This document shows positions 27,401-39,477 of a stretch of 64,000 nt of DNA, one piece after another. A model generated the notes under the pieces. The model saw only the letters and a list, made by a program, of their open reading frames with translations. It was not told where the DNA came from and did not search any database. Origin of the DNA: Chlamydoabsidia padenii (lineage: Eukaryota; Mucoromycota; Mucoromycetes; Mucorales; Cunninghamellaceae); contig JAIWND010000035.1 of NCBI GenBank assembly GCA_025330725.1, positions 124,001 to 188,000 of the forward strand. The letters are read 5' to 3'. The translations under genes and the position numbers were made by a program. Numbering within the stretch: position 1 is the first letter of the stretch; every line of letters starts with the position of its first letter.

Positions 27401-28742
27401 CATACATACATTGTATTTCCTCCTTACCATAATTCCCAAAAAGTAATAAATTTGCGTTTGGAGTAGGGTTGTTGAATTCATCCCATTCAAAAGTAATAGT
27501 ATCCATTGGGTTGTAAATGGCTTGAAGATCACTTAAAGAGAGACAAGAGCCATCAGTCAATTGCAAACTACCACCTATAATGTGAATAAAAAGTATAAGT
27601 ATCATATACCATATATAATATCATTTTTCCACTTACCATAAGGATCATCAAGACGACAGGGATCAATACTCGAGCGATTAAAGTCGGAAGGGAAGAAGGA
27701 TGTACAATCTCCATAAAGGTCACCGTCGAACATGGGTCCAAGATCCAAAGCACCATAATCAGTAGTCAAATTCAAATTGTGCTGTTTAAAAAAGTCGACC
27801 ACGATATCAGAAGGGTAGAGTTGTCCAAAGATAGCATATTGATTAGTGTTGAGGTTATCCACAGGTACACGTTGACCAGAAGGCAATAAAGTCGAATGAG
27901 GGTAATAATCGCTTTGTTCCGGACAGATCGTTTTTGTCAGACCATAAGTGAGGTAAGCCAAAGCCAGACAAAGAAGTATAATTATATACACCAGGGTCAT
28001 CTATAATGACCAATCATAATAATTGTAGCATAATAGGAGTTGTTTAAATTAGTTAGACGATTTCTGCACAATAAACGGAGAAGAAAGAAACCCCCAAGAA
28101 AAAAAGAGGGAAAAAAAAAAAAAAAAAAAGACAGCGGGGCGGGATTTCAATCTCCCTTCTCTTTGGTTCACCCGACCCACATCGACCCATAAACCTTACC
28201 TTTTCACGCCATGCTTGTCGCATCATTGCATTTGATTTGCCAAAACATACACGAATACAACAGCTCGGGAAGCAACACGTGGCCAAAAAAGCCATCCAAG
28301 CCCAACAACCAGTTCTATGATGATGATCCTTTTTTTGGGACATTGGATCACTAGTAGTTCCGCCAATGGTAATATCTGTCTCTTGCTTTAACAGTTGATG
28401 TTGATGTTGTCGAATTTGCTCTTTACGATGCTTTTCTAGTTGTTGAGCCAGTCTCTCAGACATTGGTTGTCCAACAGGTTGAGAGGTTTGATGGTAAATT
28501 GTCTCAGAATGGTGATTATGCTGGGCATGCTGAGCAAAAGATGAGTTGATAGCTTTGGTACCACCTTGATTCGTCGTAGTTGATCGTAAAATTCCTTGGC
28601 GTGGTCTTTGTCTTTCGGGCCGTGATAAAGATTTGGCTCGACGCATACTATGAGTCCCAGTAGACATACCATGGTGATAATAAGGGTGGCTTTGTGAATG
28701 ATGGGTTGCTTCCATCCCATCTTTGTAATTTTGATTATCCAT
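24441..28742 (-). CDS. Class IV chitin synthase (Chs3/ChsD type)
   Basis: Eleven exons (28742-28200, 28000-27637, 27574-27428, 27360-26438, 26374-26207, 26128-26021, 25946-25694, 25627-25308, 25247-25095, 25030-24865, 24784-24441) give 1162 codons in frame. The basic N-tail (about 145 residues) is followed by membrane segments and a cytochrome-b5-like extracytoplasmic region ('[16 protein letters not shown]'), as in class IV enzymes. A variable Ser-rich loop precedes the catalytic domain. Catalytic motifs: VDADTKVL (about residue 796), '[15 protein letters not shown]', GEDRFLSTL (about 905), and QRRRWINST (about 952). C-terminal membrane segments follow. It makes cell-wall chitin from UDP-GlcNAc at the plasma membrane; relatives need Chs4-type activators. 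There is no myosin motor, which excludes classes V and VII. Intron 1 (199 nt) is unusually long. Confidence 0.93.
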
Positions 28743-28898
28743 ATGTAGAAATAGATTAAATCAAAGGGGAAAAGGGGGGGAGATCAAGTACAAAGGCACA
28801 CGCGGACGATCAAATGAGATTTGGGAATATAAAAAGAGGAAAGTAAAGAGAGTAATGAAAAGAAAGAGAGAAGAAAAAGAAAAAGACAAGAAACCAAG

Positions 28899-28943
<45 letters not shown>

Positions 28944-29750
28944 CAAAAGAAAAAAAGGGGGGAGAGAGTAATGAAAGAACAAGGGGGAAGTCTTTTGGGG
29001 GGAGTTTGGTTCCTGATTTTTTTTCTTTTCCCAAGCTGTAGTCAAAAACTGAAACCTGCCCTTCTTTCGATTATAAAAGAAACCCAGTGGTGTATAATCC
29101 AACGACAAAGAAGAAACAATAACAAAGAAACAGCTACCATCGTCATTCATTCATTTAGTGATGAAATTTTTAAATTAGGTTTCAACCGAGGCTTTTCGTT
29201 CCTCCTCCTTCATTTCAAATTTATTAGGTTTTCACAAGACCGATGATCTTTCTCTATTGAGACTACAAATATATAATGAATGGGGTGTTAAAGCATTCAA
29301 CAAGGTGACACAGTGACAAGCAAGCCGAGAGCAGGATACAGAGAGTATTATCCGAACGGCGATTACATTTATTTTTAGCTCAGAAACGGTTTCTGCGCAC
29401 GGACCCTTTTTAATTACACTCCGCCTGGGAGCAAGAACAAAGAGACAACGTGGCTTTCCTGTCGTTAACATAATGCAATGAGAACTATGACATCAAAGAT
29501 CTGTTTCAATATATGTTTTAAAAAACACGACATGTCCCACCCACCAATAATGACAAATATAAAAAAGAAGACAAACATCACAAACAAATAAACAATGTAA
29601 TGCAAAGTGAAGATCATTTTCTTTATTAAATAAAAAGAAGGTATAAAGTGACTAAACTAAAATGGTATTTTACTATTTTAAAGGCACCTTGATGTAAACA
29701 ACCAATCCGACCCGATGGATAAGAATCATTGTTTGGTCCCTTATTCTTGA
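28743..29750. other. Intergenic region upstream of the chitin synthase
   Basis: It includes an A37 run at 28,902-28,938 (T37 on the chitin synthase sense strand, about 160-196 nt upstream of its ATG), flanked by purine-rich DNA. Open frames across it are low-complexity and I do not call them. Confidence 0.4.
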
Positions 29751-30313
29751 TCATTTTGTTCTTGATCGTGTGTTGTTCCAACGGCGATCAGGTGATGATA
29801 GTTGAGTAGATTTTTTTCCAAGGTGATGAGAGGAAGGTTCGTTGGTTGTTGATGATCCAGTGAAGTTGATGGATTTAGATTGTATTTGTTGTTTTCGTAC
29901 ACCCATAGCCGCATACCTGTTCTTTTCTTGTCTGTCAGCAATAACTGGGTCAGGTCGGAATTTTGACTTGAGGATACGTTTCACGGCTTCAGGTGAGATC
30001 CGGAACTCTGCCGCAAGAGATACACTATTGTAATGTTCAGGGTGCTATGTTAGAATTCCCAAAGAAGATATAAAGTAAGCACAGTATTCATATTGTTAAT
30101 ATGATTCCTTACCAGTGCTGCTAGTGTTCTAATCTTTTCCATGGTCACTCTGGACACACGTTTGATGGGCTGCCAAGGTTGTTGATTTCGATGCTGTCCT
30201 TCATTCTTCGTAGTTGCTTCAAACGTCGTTTTAGCTAATCTGGGTGGTTTAGTTGTAATAGTACGTACGTTTATATTTGCTGTTACAAGTCTGCTGGTCC
30301 ACGATCTAAGCAT
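29751..30313 (-). CDS. RRG9: Rrg9/neugrin-family mitochondrial protein
   Basis: Two exons (30313-30113, 30044-29751) give 164 codons. The N-terminus MLRSWTSRLVTANINVRTIT is basic, hydroxylated and free of acidic residues, so it is a likely mitochondrial presequence. The conserved neugrin/Rrg9 region spans about residues 50-100: 'RVSRVTMEKIRTLAALHPEH', then 'LAAEFRISPEAVKRILKSKF' and 'RPDP'. This is a small helix-turn-helix-like fold. In yeast Rrg9 is needed for respiratory growth and mitochondrial genome maintenance; the vertebrate neugrin acts with mitochondrial rRNA factors. The C-terminal 55 residues are low-complexity. The length is within the family range. Confidence 0.82.
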
Positions 30314-30400
30314 AATATAATAAAGGTTTCAAAAAGTAAAAGAGCGAAAGAACAATAATAAAAAAGAAAAAACAAGGTCAGCGAAGTAAGGAAAAATGTT

Positions 30401-30420
30401 TTTCATATCCCGCCATTTTG
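30401..30420. promoter_or_regulatory. TTTCATATCCCGCCATTTTG element
   Basis: ATCCCGCC on the plus strand about 90-110 nt upstream of the RRG9 ATG, in opposite orientation to the gene. It is a looser instance of the recurrent motif. Confidence 0.25.
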
Positions 30421-31785
30421 ATTTTTGAGTAATTTTTCGTCGATTAGGGAAAACTTTAGACCGAGTGGCTTCCTATGGGCGTCATTTCAAAATAATCAGT
30501 GAGTTTGAGATTGTCCTTCACCTCTTCCCCTCTCCAACAAGAACTTCTTGCAATGACGATCATTTCACTAACATTTACAACATACTCGGACCTATCTGAA
30601 TGCGTCTACCTTACAACACCAACTTGACGAAACCAAGTGAACAAATCTGGAATACCAAATTAATCTCCTTGACGGATTTGATCAGCCACTCTCTAAAGAA
30701 GAAGACAAGACCCAAGCAGAAAAGTAGAATCAACAGCTTTGTCCCACACCATCAACGTAGGAACATGGATATTAGTGCCCAGCTTAAGTACCGACATTAA
30801 TACCACTGTATTATCTCACCCGATTCCGACTTGGCATAGCACGGCGATTGGTTTGCTCCTCCTCCTCCTTCTCTAATGGTATCTTTATCTAGTTTGCTTT
30901 GCTTTGTTTATATTATATATTGTCTAGCTTAAAATTCGTTATAATAGATATACACACACACCCTTGTAATATATATTTATATGCTTAATAAAACTTGTTT
31001 GACTCATACTCTCTCTAAAGACAAACAGCTTATGTTGTATCTGTTGCTTGTATTAAACTTTTTTTTTTCTTTCTACAAAGATAATCAATGTCCAGACTTT
31101 TTTTTTACTTCTGTTACTATTGTGATGCCGGAATATGATCATATTGATTTGGTGAAAGGAATTGGTTATGCGGGATTTACATTTTTCGAGATGATGGATC
31201 AACGTTACGCTTGTCCTTCAGGTCTAGTTGAGCTTGAGGGCACAAAAGTCGTCAATAGATAGTTAAAGTAAATAGTTCATTTTATTGATGTTTGGAAGAA
31301 TTTAGGTCTATACTATTGTATGGGTAATAAGCTATAGTAATAAGATTTTAATACACAAAGGGGATAATAACTATGCAATGATCAGTTTTGTTTTCTATTC
31401 AAGAGTGGAATGTAAAGCAGTACTTCATTAGACAAAGCCAGATCCTCTGGAAAACCAAAACCTATCATTGTAAACCAAAAGCAAGTAATTTTTTCGAGCA
31501 ACATCCCCCCCCCATGATTACCTGTTTTTCCCAAGTCGGGGCCGTATCATCATTGTATCCTAGTGTTGTCTTTTGTTTTGAAACTATTGATTAGATCTAT
31601 AATGTAGTAAACAAAAGGGTGTGAGTATGCCGATTTGCCATATTCAAAAAAGACAGAGTGATGGTCAGTTTTTAAAAGCTGACATATACAATCATTACAT
31701 CAAACACAAGGTAGTCCACAACACTTTTGTTTTACTTTTATGTTGATGTATCTGATCACATCCAGTTTATTTTTACAGTTCTTAC
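30421..31785. other. Intergenic with an unrecognised short frame at 31,124-31,262
   Basis: A plus-strand frame beginning at ATG 31,124 reads MPEYDHIDLVKGIGYAGFTF and ends 'VELEGTKVVNR' with TAG at 31,260-31,262. It has good coding character but no supported upstream exon. It may be the last exon of a gene or a remnant. I see nothing else. Confidence 0.3.
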
Positions 31786-32417
31786 CTTCCAATAATCAAT
31801 CCATCTACACATGGATTAGTCTGACGATATAAACCAGCAATAAAGAACCCACATACTTTTCGAGACCATAGTAGTATAACCACCCGTATTTCGTATTCAA
31901 ATGTTGAGCCAATAGAAATCGATGATTGTGCACTAAACATACATAAGGGACCATGGAGAAGATATGCCTTTTGTGTATAGGGCCACCACCATCAGGAGAA
32001 TCTATTTTATCAAAGATAAGAAGAGATGTAAGTAATTTGTAAGTTGAGGAGGAACAGTGAGGTTACCTGATAAAACCAATAGAGTATTGTCAATAATAGT
32101 AAGACCAAGCCAAACGCAATCTCGCAAAGTCCAGACTGATATCCAATGATAAAGCGAAGAATAGGTATAAAGTGAGATTATGTCAAGGAAGACTTTTAGA
32201 CATGGTTAAAGAATGATCAGTTCACTTACCTACAGTTCATTGCTAGACCATTAGCAAAAGTAAGATACACAAGACAATACTGTTTTGAGTACGAGGAGGG
32301 TGCCTTTGAAGTAAACAAATGAGATTGGTTAATATCGATTTAACAAGGGATTAGCTGACTTACTTTTAGTTCATGATAAATCGAATTAAATGAAACCCAA
32401 TCAAAGGTCAGCAAAGT
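31786..32417 (-). CDS. Candidate spliced membrane-protein gene or fragment, unrecognised
   Basis: Proposed minus-strand exons are about 32417-32364, 32303-32234, 32135-32067, 32001-31857 and 31804-31786, with normal GT-AG signals (one donor is GTAGGT). They join 'FDWVSFNSIYHELK', 'APSSYSKQYCLVYLTFANGL', 'WTLRDCVWLGLTIIDNTLLV', 'HIFSMVPYVCLVHNHRFLLA' and 'GWLYYYGLEKWIDYWK'. It has two or more hydrophobic segments. The start codon and the exons after 31786 were not found. The 52-nt segment 31805-31856 has textbook intron features (GTATGT, CTAAT, TGTAG). I considered GPI-anchor transferase subunit Gpi1 but could not support it. Confidence 0.4.
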
Positions 32418-32639
32418 TAAATTTGTGAGTAGAGAGGATGGAAAATGGAGGGGAAGAGAGAGTAAGAAAAAAGAAAGAAAAGATCGACCTTTCAACTTGG
32501 GAATTGCAAGGCACATGGAATTTTGATGTTCGGCATTTGAAAATTGTTTCCTTCCCGTCTGGAAAAAAAACAACTACTCTTCGTTGCAAAGGACAGGTAA
32601 AAGCCATCGCAAGCTTGGACAGAATGGCACAAGAGTCTT

Positions 32640-32813
32640 GATGCTTGGCTTTTGCGGTGACTTATGTTGGAAATATGCCATAGTGTTCACATCGCCACTT
32701 TAATCATTAGCATCACTTGTCCATTGAGACAGTAGAGCTCTCTCAAGATTCAAGGTGAGAGGAACCGGGATTTGAACCAAGTTTTGTCTTGTGTCAATTT
32801 TTCATTCTGCCAC

Positions 32814-32844
<31 letters not shown>

Positions 32845-33317
32845 AGTCAGGGTAAAACGATCTTGAGACTGTATTGCTCCATACAGTGGACTTGGTACAA
32901 TGTCCATTATGTAAATTTTGTTGGAAATAAGCTAAGGAATGCACCTGGCCACTTTTGTCATTAGCATCACTTGTTCATTAAGACAGTTGAGCCCTCTTAA
33001 GATTTCAGGCGAGAGTAAGCGGGTTTTGAACTGAGTTTTGTCTTGTGTGTCAATTTTTGATTCTGCAACTTTTTTTTTACAAAAGTCAGGGTAAAAACAA
33101 TCTTGAGGCTATACTGCTCCATACAGTGGACTTGGTATATTGACCACTATGTAAAGTTTGTTGTAAATAGGCTAAGGAATGCACTTGGTCACTTTTGTCA
33201 TTAGCACCGCTTGTTCATTAAGCCAGTAGAGCCCTCTTAAGAGCCAAGGCGAGAGTAAGCGGGTTTTCAATCAAGTTTTGTCTTGTGTGTCAATTTTCAT
33301 TCTGCAACTTTTTTTTC

Positions 33318-33348
<31 letters not shown>

Positions 33349-33985
33349 AGTCAGTGTCAAACGATCTTGAGGCTATACTGCTCCATACAATGGACTTGGT
33401 ATATTGGCCATTATGTAAAATTTGTTGGAAATAGGCTATAATGTCTACATCGCCACTTTTGTCATTAGCATCGCTTGTTCATTAAGCTAGTAGAGCTCTC
33501 TCAAGATTCAAGGAGAGGGTAAGCGGGTTTTAAATTAAGTTTTATCTTGTGTGTCAATTTTCATTCTGCAACTTTTTTTTACAAAAGTCAGGGTAAAACA
33601 ATCTTGAGGCTATACTGCTCCATACAGTGGACTTGGCATATTGGCCATTATGTAAACTTTGTTGGAAATAGGCTATGATATCTACGTAGCCACTTTAATC
33701 ATTAGCATCACTTGACAATTGGAGCGAGTGGAGTCTTTCCAATCTTAGTAGAGGCAGGCGGGATCTGAAAAAGTACGAAGAGGAACCAGACTCCTTTTTT
33801 TTTTCTTGCAAAGGACAGGTAAAAGTCATCGCAAGTCTGAACTGACCGACATAAGGTTCTTGGAGTTTGGATTTTGCGGTAAAGTATGTTGGAAATATGC
33901 TATAATGTCCACATCGCCACTTTAAACATTAGGATTCGTTAACAATGAGCGAGTAGTGAATGCTCGTCCCAAATTTCGTTCGCCT
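32640..33985. repeat. Tandem repeat array, about 227-264-nt period
   Basis: The GCCACTTT-(A/G)TCATTAGCA junction recurs at about 32,694, 32,948, 33,188, 33,452, 33,689 and 33,916. The first units contain 'TACTGCTCCATACAGTGGACTTGG' type sequence (in part), a T tract of variable length, and ACAAAAGTCAGGGTAAAAC. The last unit carries the internal sequence of the other dispersed family, inverted ('GTACGAAGAGGAACCAGAC'). The two families therefore share ends but differ inside. There is no coding potential. Confidence 0.7.
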
Positions 33986-34305
33986 AGCATTTCCCATACT
34001 AAAAAAAAAAAGCGGGATTTACATTATGAATCCTGTTCCTTTTGGGGCATGAATTAATAAGCATTTTATTTCGAAAAGCGAAAGTGAACTTTGTATAAAA
34101 ATGTAGTATGTGCATAGATAAAGAAGGGAGTGACTTTGGTAAGAGAAAGAAAAAAGGATGCATATAGTAAGATAATCAACAGCAGTAAAGTAAATGTTTG
34201 TATGTAAATGTAAATAATGATGCCATGCATATGATACATATGTGTGTAAGTACAAAAATAGATTGAAAAGAAGGTATACATAAAGGAGAGATACATAGGA
34301 CCAAA

Positions 34306-35690
34306 TCAATGGTAACGACAGTCATTAGTGACAGAGTTTGATTTTTTACGTCGAGGAGTTTTATATTTCAGATCAAGAAAGAGAATACCAGTGCTTGGTT
34401 GGGTATCTACAGGCGGAGATCGAGGAGGAGGAGGAGGAGGAGGGGTACTTGAACTAGCAGGGGGTGATGATGTTACAGGTGGAGATGCTGTTTCTATTGA
34501 ATCTTGCTCTGATGAAGGTGATGATTGTACACGCATCAACTTTGCACGTAAAGCTTCCATGACAGTGTCATGATCCAACGGGATATGAGGTTCTTTATTC
34601 ACATTGATCATGGGAGCTTGCGTTGAAGACCGTTTTTTCCTTGCCGCCCACTTCAACACATGAGTACTTGATGAGAATCCCGGAAGAGACGTGGTGGATA
34701 GTTGCCGACGCTTGGAAGACGATTTCTTTTTTTCGATCCCTGGGTTTGAAGCGGCGTGTGAAATTTTGTCATGCTGCATATTTGTTGGTTCAGGGCGCCT
34801 GACAGGTAGTTCTGCCACCAATGGATTGGATTCTATAGAGGAGACGGAAGATGTGGTTGAAATAACGTCGGTTGGATTGTAGCCCATGTTAGGTGATTGT
34901 GAGAAAAAGGGTCCAGTCGGTACAAAGGAAGGAGAAAGGGAGGAAGGAAGCGAGTACGAAGTGGTAGGTACCTCAAAGTTAAAATCTTGTGGAGGAGCCA
35001 TCACCGACATGGGAAGTGAGCTCATTGCATCAGTGTTTGACGAAGAGGATGTATGATCCATCATATACATGGACTGAAAGTCTTGATCCAATATTGAAGG
35101 TGGAGGTGATGCCAATAATAGATCAAGCTGAGTGGGTGGGCTACCTTGATGGTCATAAAACTGCCTTGCCTGCAACGAAGATTCGCTGAACGAGGATATT
35201 GAGATGTTCTGTGGACTTTGGGCTATGTTTAAAAATAGAAAGCAAAAAAAAAAAAAAGTTGGCTACAATGTCCTCTATTTTCTTTATTTCATTGATTCTT
35301 ACCCCCTGAAGAAGCCATTGTTCCTTGACTCGCCACCGAGGCAAAAGTCGGGGTTTGCATTTCCTCCATTTCGATATCCGCAAATCTGAATCGTAGTCTT
35401 GCTTCTTCCATTTGCCTGAATTCTTCAGCAGTCTTTCTTCGATCTTCTTGTGCTTTTGCTGCCAATACATGTTTTAATAGTTCTGTATCATGTTTATATA
35501 TAGTGAGAATGTCATTCACCGAGAAAAGGGAGATGTCTTTGGGGATTTGAGAAGAAAATGAAGGTGGTGCCTGATTTTCGCGAGCCAATGAGGGGTCCGA
35601 GGAGGGTAATGCAGCATTTGGCATGAAAAGATCCCAAGGAGAAGGGTCCTTGGTATTGAAATCACTGTTGTTTGGACCAAGGGTCATCAT
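34306..35690 (-). CDS. Low-complexity putative regulatory protein
   Basis: Two exons (35690-35303, 35222-34306) give 434 codons. The start is one of two adjacent ATGs (35690, 35687). Residues about 55-105 form a charged helical segment with coiled-coil character ('NDILTIYKHDTELLKHVLAA' then 'KTAEEFRQMEEARLRFRFAD'). The rest is rich in Ser, Pro and Thr, with a poly-Pro stretch (about residue 390) and basic patches 'KKKSSSKRRQLS' and 'KTPRRKKSNS' that could act as nuclear localisation signals. The short KHD-type coiled coil next to disordered sequence resembles fungal transcription-factor accessory regions, but I see no DNA-binding domain. Function unknown. Confidence 0.6.
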
Positions 35691-35860
35691 AGATGGTAGG
35701 ATTGGAGAAGAAGAACACAAACAGAAAAAGAAAAGAAGAAAGAAGACAAAAAGAAATATGATAGCGAGTTTAAAAAAGCTAAAAATATCTCTACTGATCC
35801 TCCCCCCCTCTTTCTCCCTCCTGAAATCCACCCATTCCCCTTTGACTTTAACAACGATGA

Positions 35861-35871
35861 CGGCGTTTAAA
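35861..35871 (-). promoter_or_regulatory. TTTAAACGCCG element
   Basis: On the sense strand TTTAAACGCCG lies about 170 nt upstream of the ATG at 35690. It is an instance of the recurrent motif and near-identical to the one before HIS7. Confidence 0.3.
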
Positions 35872-38800
35872 ATTTTGCATTTCATATAAGAAATTAAGCT
35901 TTGTGTGAGATCCCGGAAGATTTACCATGATATCACAAAGTGAGTTGATGGTAGCAATAAAGAATACCCGGATTTAAAAATATATACATAGTTATTTTCG
36001 ATTGTTATACGATGTAAATTGACTAAATGTGTGGAGGAGTCATTGATACTCTTTTTTTTTTTTTGAAGCACAGATCAAAAACATGGTAGTACAATGAGCC
36101 AAAAGCTAAAGAGAAAGGGTGGCGAAATATGAATTCTATTGTTAGTTACAATCTGTCTTTTTTTTATGGATACATGATGATGTCTAAAATAAGACACTGC
36201 AATTCTTGTGGCTGGTAAGTACATGAAAACCAAACTTCCCCTAAATCAGACCATTTTCTTTCCAAGTCAAACCAAATGACCCCAAGGCCAAAAATAGATC
36301 ATTCTTGCATTGCATTGTGGTCAGAATTTTTTTTTTTTTGCAATGTTACATTATGCACGTATCTAACCCTTTTTTCTTCATACCTCACCCTTATTCAGGA
36401 TATGACTTTTGTACTTGTCATTGTAAAAAGGGTGTGTGTATCCTGAAGATTGGATAATACCAGGCAGGTTTTTTTAGATTAGCGGGATTTGAAAATTAAC
36501 GCAGCCCACTTCCCGTCTTTCAAACCATGCCTCTTTTTTTATTTTTTCAGGAACAAACATGAAATAGATATGTCATCATCTTCCCATTGTATAAGTTTGT
36601 TGTCCATTGCACACGTTTTTCAGATGATTCAGGTACTCCATTTTGTTGTTTATTAAAGGATCGCTGGACTTTAACGGCGCATTAATGCGTGTGTAACTTG
36701 AATTAAAGTAAAAATAGATTTTGCTACGGAGCCAGAATGAAGCATCAATGGCTTGAGTGACCTTGTTAGATGAAGACAAATGGTGAAATCATAAGGGAGA
36801 GAAGTTACTTGGATCTGATATTGAGATTAACCCCCCCCAAAAAAAAAAAAAAAAAAAAAAAAGTATTTTTATCTCACAATCACATTTAGGGTTCACAGAG
36901 CCTTATTTCCCCGTAGCATGGTAAACTCAAATCAAAAGTATGCACCCCTCATTTCACTGAAGTCGCCACATGTGATTATGTTTATGTAAGATGGACCCCG
37001 CGGAATTATAAACCACGCCTCAAACCAAAAAAAGCAATCATAGACATATAGAGTAAATGCCATGCTGACAGCTAGTTCACCAACAAAGCCTCTGATAAAG
37101 TCAATCTTACATAGCCACACCACAATACAAATAGTCTACATCCATCATTTTATTAATGTTAATCATATTAAAACTAGTCTAAATTTATACTACATGTTAA
37201 AGTTCCCAGTCATCATCGATTTCCGTAGCAGGCCGTAGCAGGTCATTGATTCATAGGATTCAAGAAGAAGGACAATCTAATACGGTTAGTTTGGAGAGCT
37301 ACATATCATCTTGTCGTTTCCACTTGACCTGTTTCCTTTGTTCCTTTGGTTTTATCAACCAACATTACGCCTGTTCACTTTTATTATGTTTTACCTTTCT
37401 TTCATTTGTATCCTATATACCCCTGGTTTATGATATCCATTATAATCTTTTCGAGTCATCCGCCTTTGTCCCATGTTTTGAGCTACCATCGGAATGCAAA
37501 GGTAATGTGATCGTGTTCACCAGAGTCGTTTTTTAAAGTATTCATTATATTGTCCATTATATAGCCTACCAAAGCAAGTCTGGCCATCCAAAAGACAAAA
37601 GTGATGGAATGACGAGTCGACCCAGTTTAGACCAACAGTCGGTTCGCCCCTCCCCTTTCAAGAACAGGTCGCCTGCGTGATTGTGTGAGTTGATACAATT
37701 GTAAGGCTTGAGATGTAATGTCACTGTTATGTTTCACCTTGTCCAAATATATCACTTGTTAATTCAAAAGTTGTTCATGATGCACTTGACGCCCAACCAA
37801 AATGATGAGTTAGTAGAGATGCTTCATAGTGTTCAATTCCAGGTGCTTACTTTACTAGAAAGTTTCATCGACTTGGGGATGCACTCCTCTTGAGGGAAAA
37901 ATAAAAGAGAAAGGAGGGAGAAAAAAAGAAAAAAGAAAATAAAGAGGGTTGATCAAAAAACGAACTTCCGCTTGCTTTCAAATCCCGATTACAACATTCC
38001 CCTTTTTTCGAGATGGGCGATATGTACGTACAGTACACTGCCTTTGGCAAACACATCTCATAAATATATTATACAAACAACTCAAGGTATGAAATTAGAT
38101 ACTGTACTTGTTCTGACTGAAAATCATTAATAACGTGCAAAGATGGTACAGCTTATATAATCCATGTATAACGTGATTTACTCTTATAATTTTTTCTTCT
38201 TTTTAAGGGTCATCATTACTGATGCATCATGATCAACGTTCCGTGTTAAATACATAATGCATTTTCATTAACGAAATGGAACTGCCCTGTATGTAAGTGT
38301 CGTTCATATCTCATCATCAGGAACAATCATGCAGTGAGAGCCCCCATTTATTCGGAGTTTTCAATTCACATCCCGTCTCGTTTGCATTGATGATTCGATG
38401 ATATTGAAGGAAGAGTGTTGATGTAGAGAACATACTATAAAAGGATATAGAATACGAGTATCTGTGATACTCAAAGTGTCGGTAAAACTGTAATGTGATT
38501 GATCGGGCCGGCTTTCTTTTTTTCCGCACAAAAGCTTTATTAAGTTTGCAAAAGAGAAGTACATGCTGTATTCGGTCTATTATTAGAACAAGAACACTGT
38601 ACCTAATTTTAACAAGAGGATGATCTGTCATACAACTACTTGCAAAAAAGCATAACCAAAGCTTTTCCTCCATCGTATCTCTGGTCGATCACTTGATTGA
38701 TATATACATCGGGACTTTGCACCCCTTGAGTAGTGAGCCCCAAGGTCATAATGAGTATAGTACCCTTGACCCCACTTTAAAAAATCCTTCCTTTTTGCCA

Positions 38801-38930
38801 TTAAGGAACTATTATCCATTCTGAATCACATTTATCAGTCCACCCCCATCCCACCTACAATCACCCCCTACATGCTTCATTATAAATTATCTTTTTATTA
38901 TAAAAAAGATAATTTATTAAAAGAGTAGTT
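35872..38930. other. Gene-poor stretch, nothing recognised
   Basis: About 3 kb with only short frames. Plus-strand frames at 37,246-37,536 and 37,708-37,893 (ending 'QVLTLLESFIDLGMHSS') look weakly coding but have no family or exon support. Isolated CAAATCCCG motifs occur at about 37,978 and, inverted, 36,482. Confidence 0.35.
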
Positions 38931-38938
38931 TGTAATAT

Positions 38939-39260
38939 CTATTTGCGATCTATATCTACTTGTTGATCCACCACCAATGATACCCACCCCAGAGTAATGA
39001 GAATAAAAATGAATAAGAGGGCAAACAAGCCCAATTTGATGTCGATACCGTCATAAGATGCAAAAAAAAAAGTCAAGGACAAAGTGCTACTTACAGTTAG
39101 CGATTACCACAGAAGCGAAAGGAGAGAGGCAAAGTTTAGAATATGATAAATCAATTTGGAATCCCGACAGACATATGAAGGAGCCCATATGAAAAATATC
39201 CGTTCTCACCGGTTCCATGTATTGATCTACTGATACCTGTACTAAAGTAAACAAGAAAAG
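38939..39260 (-). other. Possible C-terminal exons of a small membrane protein
   Basis: A minus-strand frame reads ASYDGIDIKLGLFALLFIFI and ends 'VVDQQVDIDRK' with TAG at 38939-38941. This is one clear membrane helix and a polar tail. Upstream, 'VQVSVDQYMEPVRTDIFHMG' to 'VVIANC' is open, with a donor or branch-like GCTAACTGTAAGTAG after it, but I could not find a join that keeps the frame. Unrecognised; it may be a gene end or a remnant. Confidence 0.3.
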
Positions 39261-39477
39261 CAGTTTATGGTATAATATGTTGGTCTCTTTGATATTGATT
39301 CATTTGTGGAATGATAACTTTGGACAGAAAACAGGAGTGAAGTGAAAATGGGGGATTTGATTGGCTTGGCGGACATTCATTTGGTCCAAACATAATGGAT
39401 GGGGGAGGGGAGCTCGTTGTTTTCTCTTCTCTTCTCTTCTTTCTCTCACTTTTGACAAATTCCCCGTTGTTATTATC

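Noticed and set aside
28902..28938. A37 as the polyA tail of a retrotransposed sequence
   Set aside because: There are no target-site duplications or element body, and similar tracts sit before other genes as sense-strand T runs.
28761..29150. Minus-strand 129-codon frame rich in Phe
   Set aside because: It is driven by the T37 tract and purine/pyrimidine-rich promoter DNA.
31786..32417. Identification as Gpi1/PIG-Q
   Set aside because: Only a loose similarity in spacing of hydrophobic residues. The diagnostic PAGLKLN-type segment was not found.
32765..32775. tRNA-like B box (GGTTCAAATCC on the minus strand) suggesting a tRNA-derived SINE
   Set aside because: I found no A box at the right distance and no cloverleaf. 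The same string belongs to the recurrent CAAATCCCG motif.
34019..34309. Minus-strand frame of 96 codons just after the regulator gene
   Set aside because: It consists of AT-rich 3' flanking sequence with Tyr/Leu/Phe-rich composition and no start context or homology.
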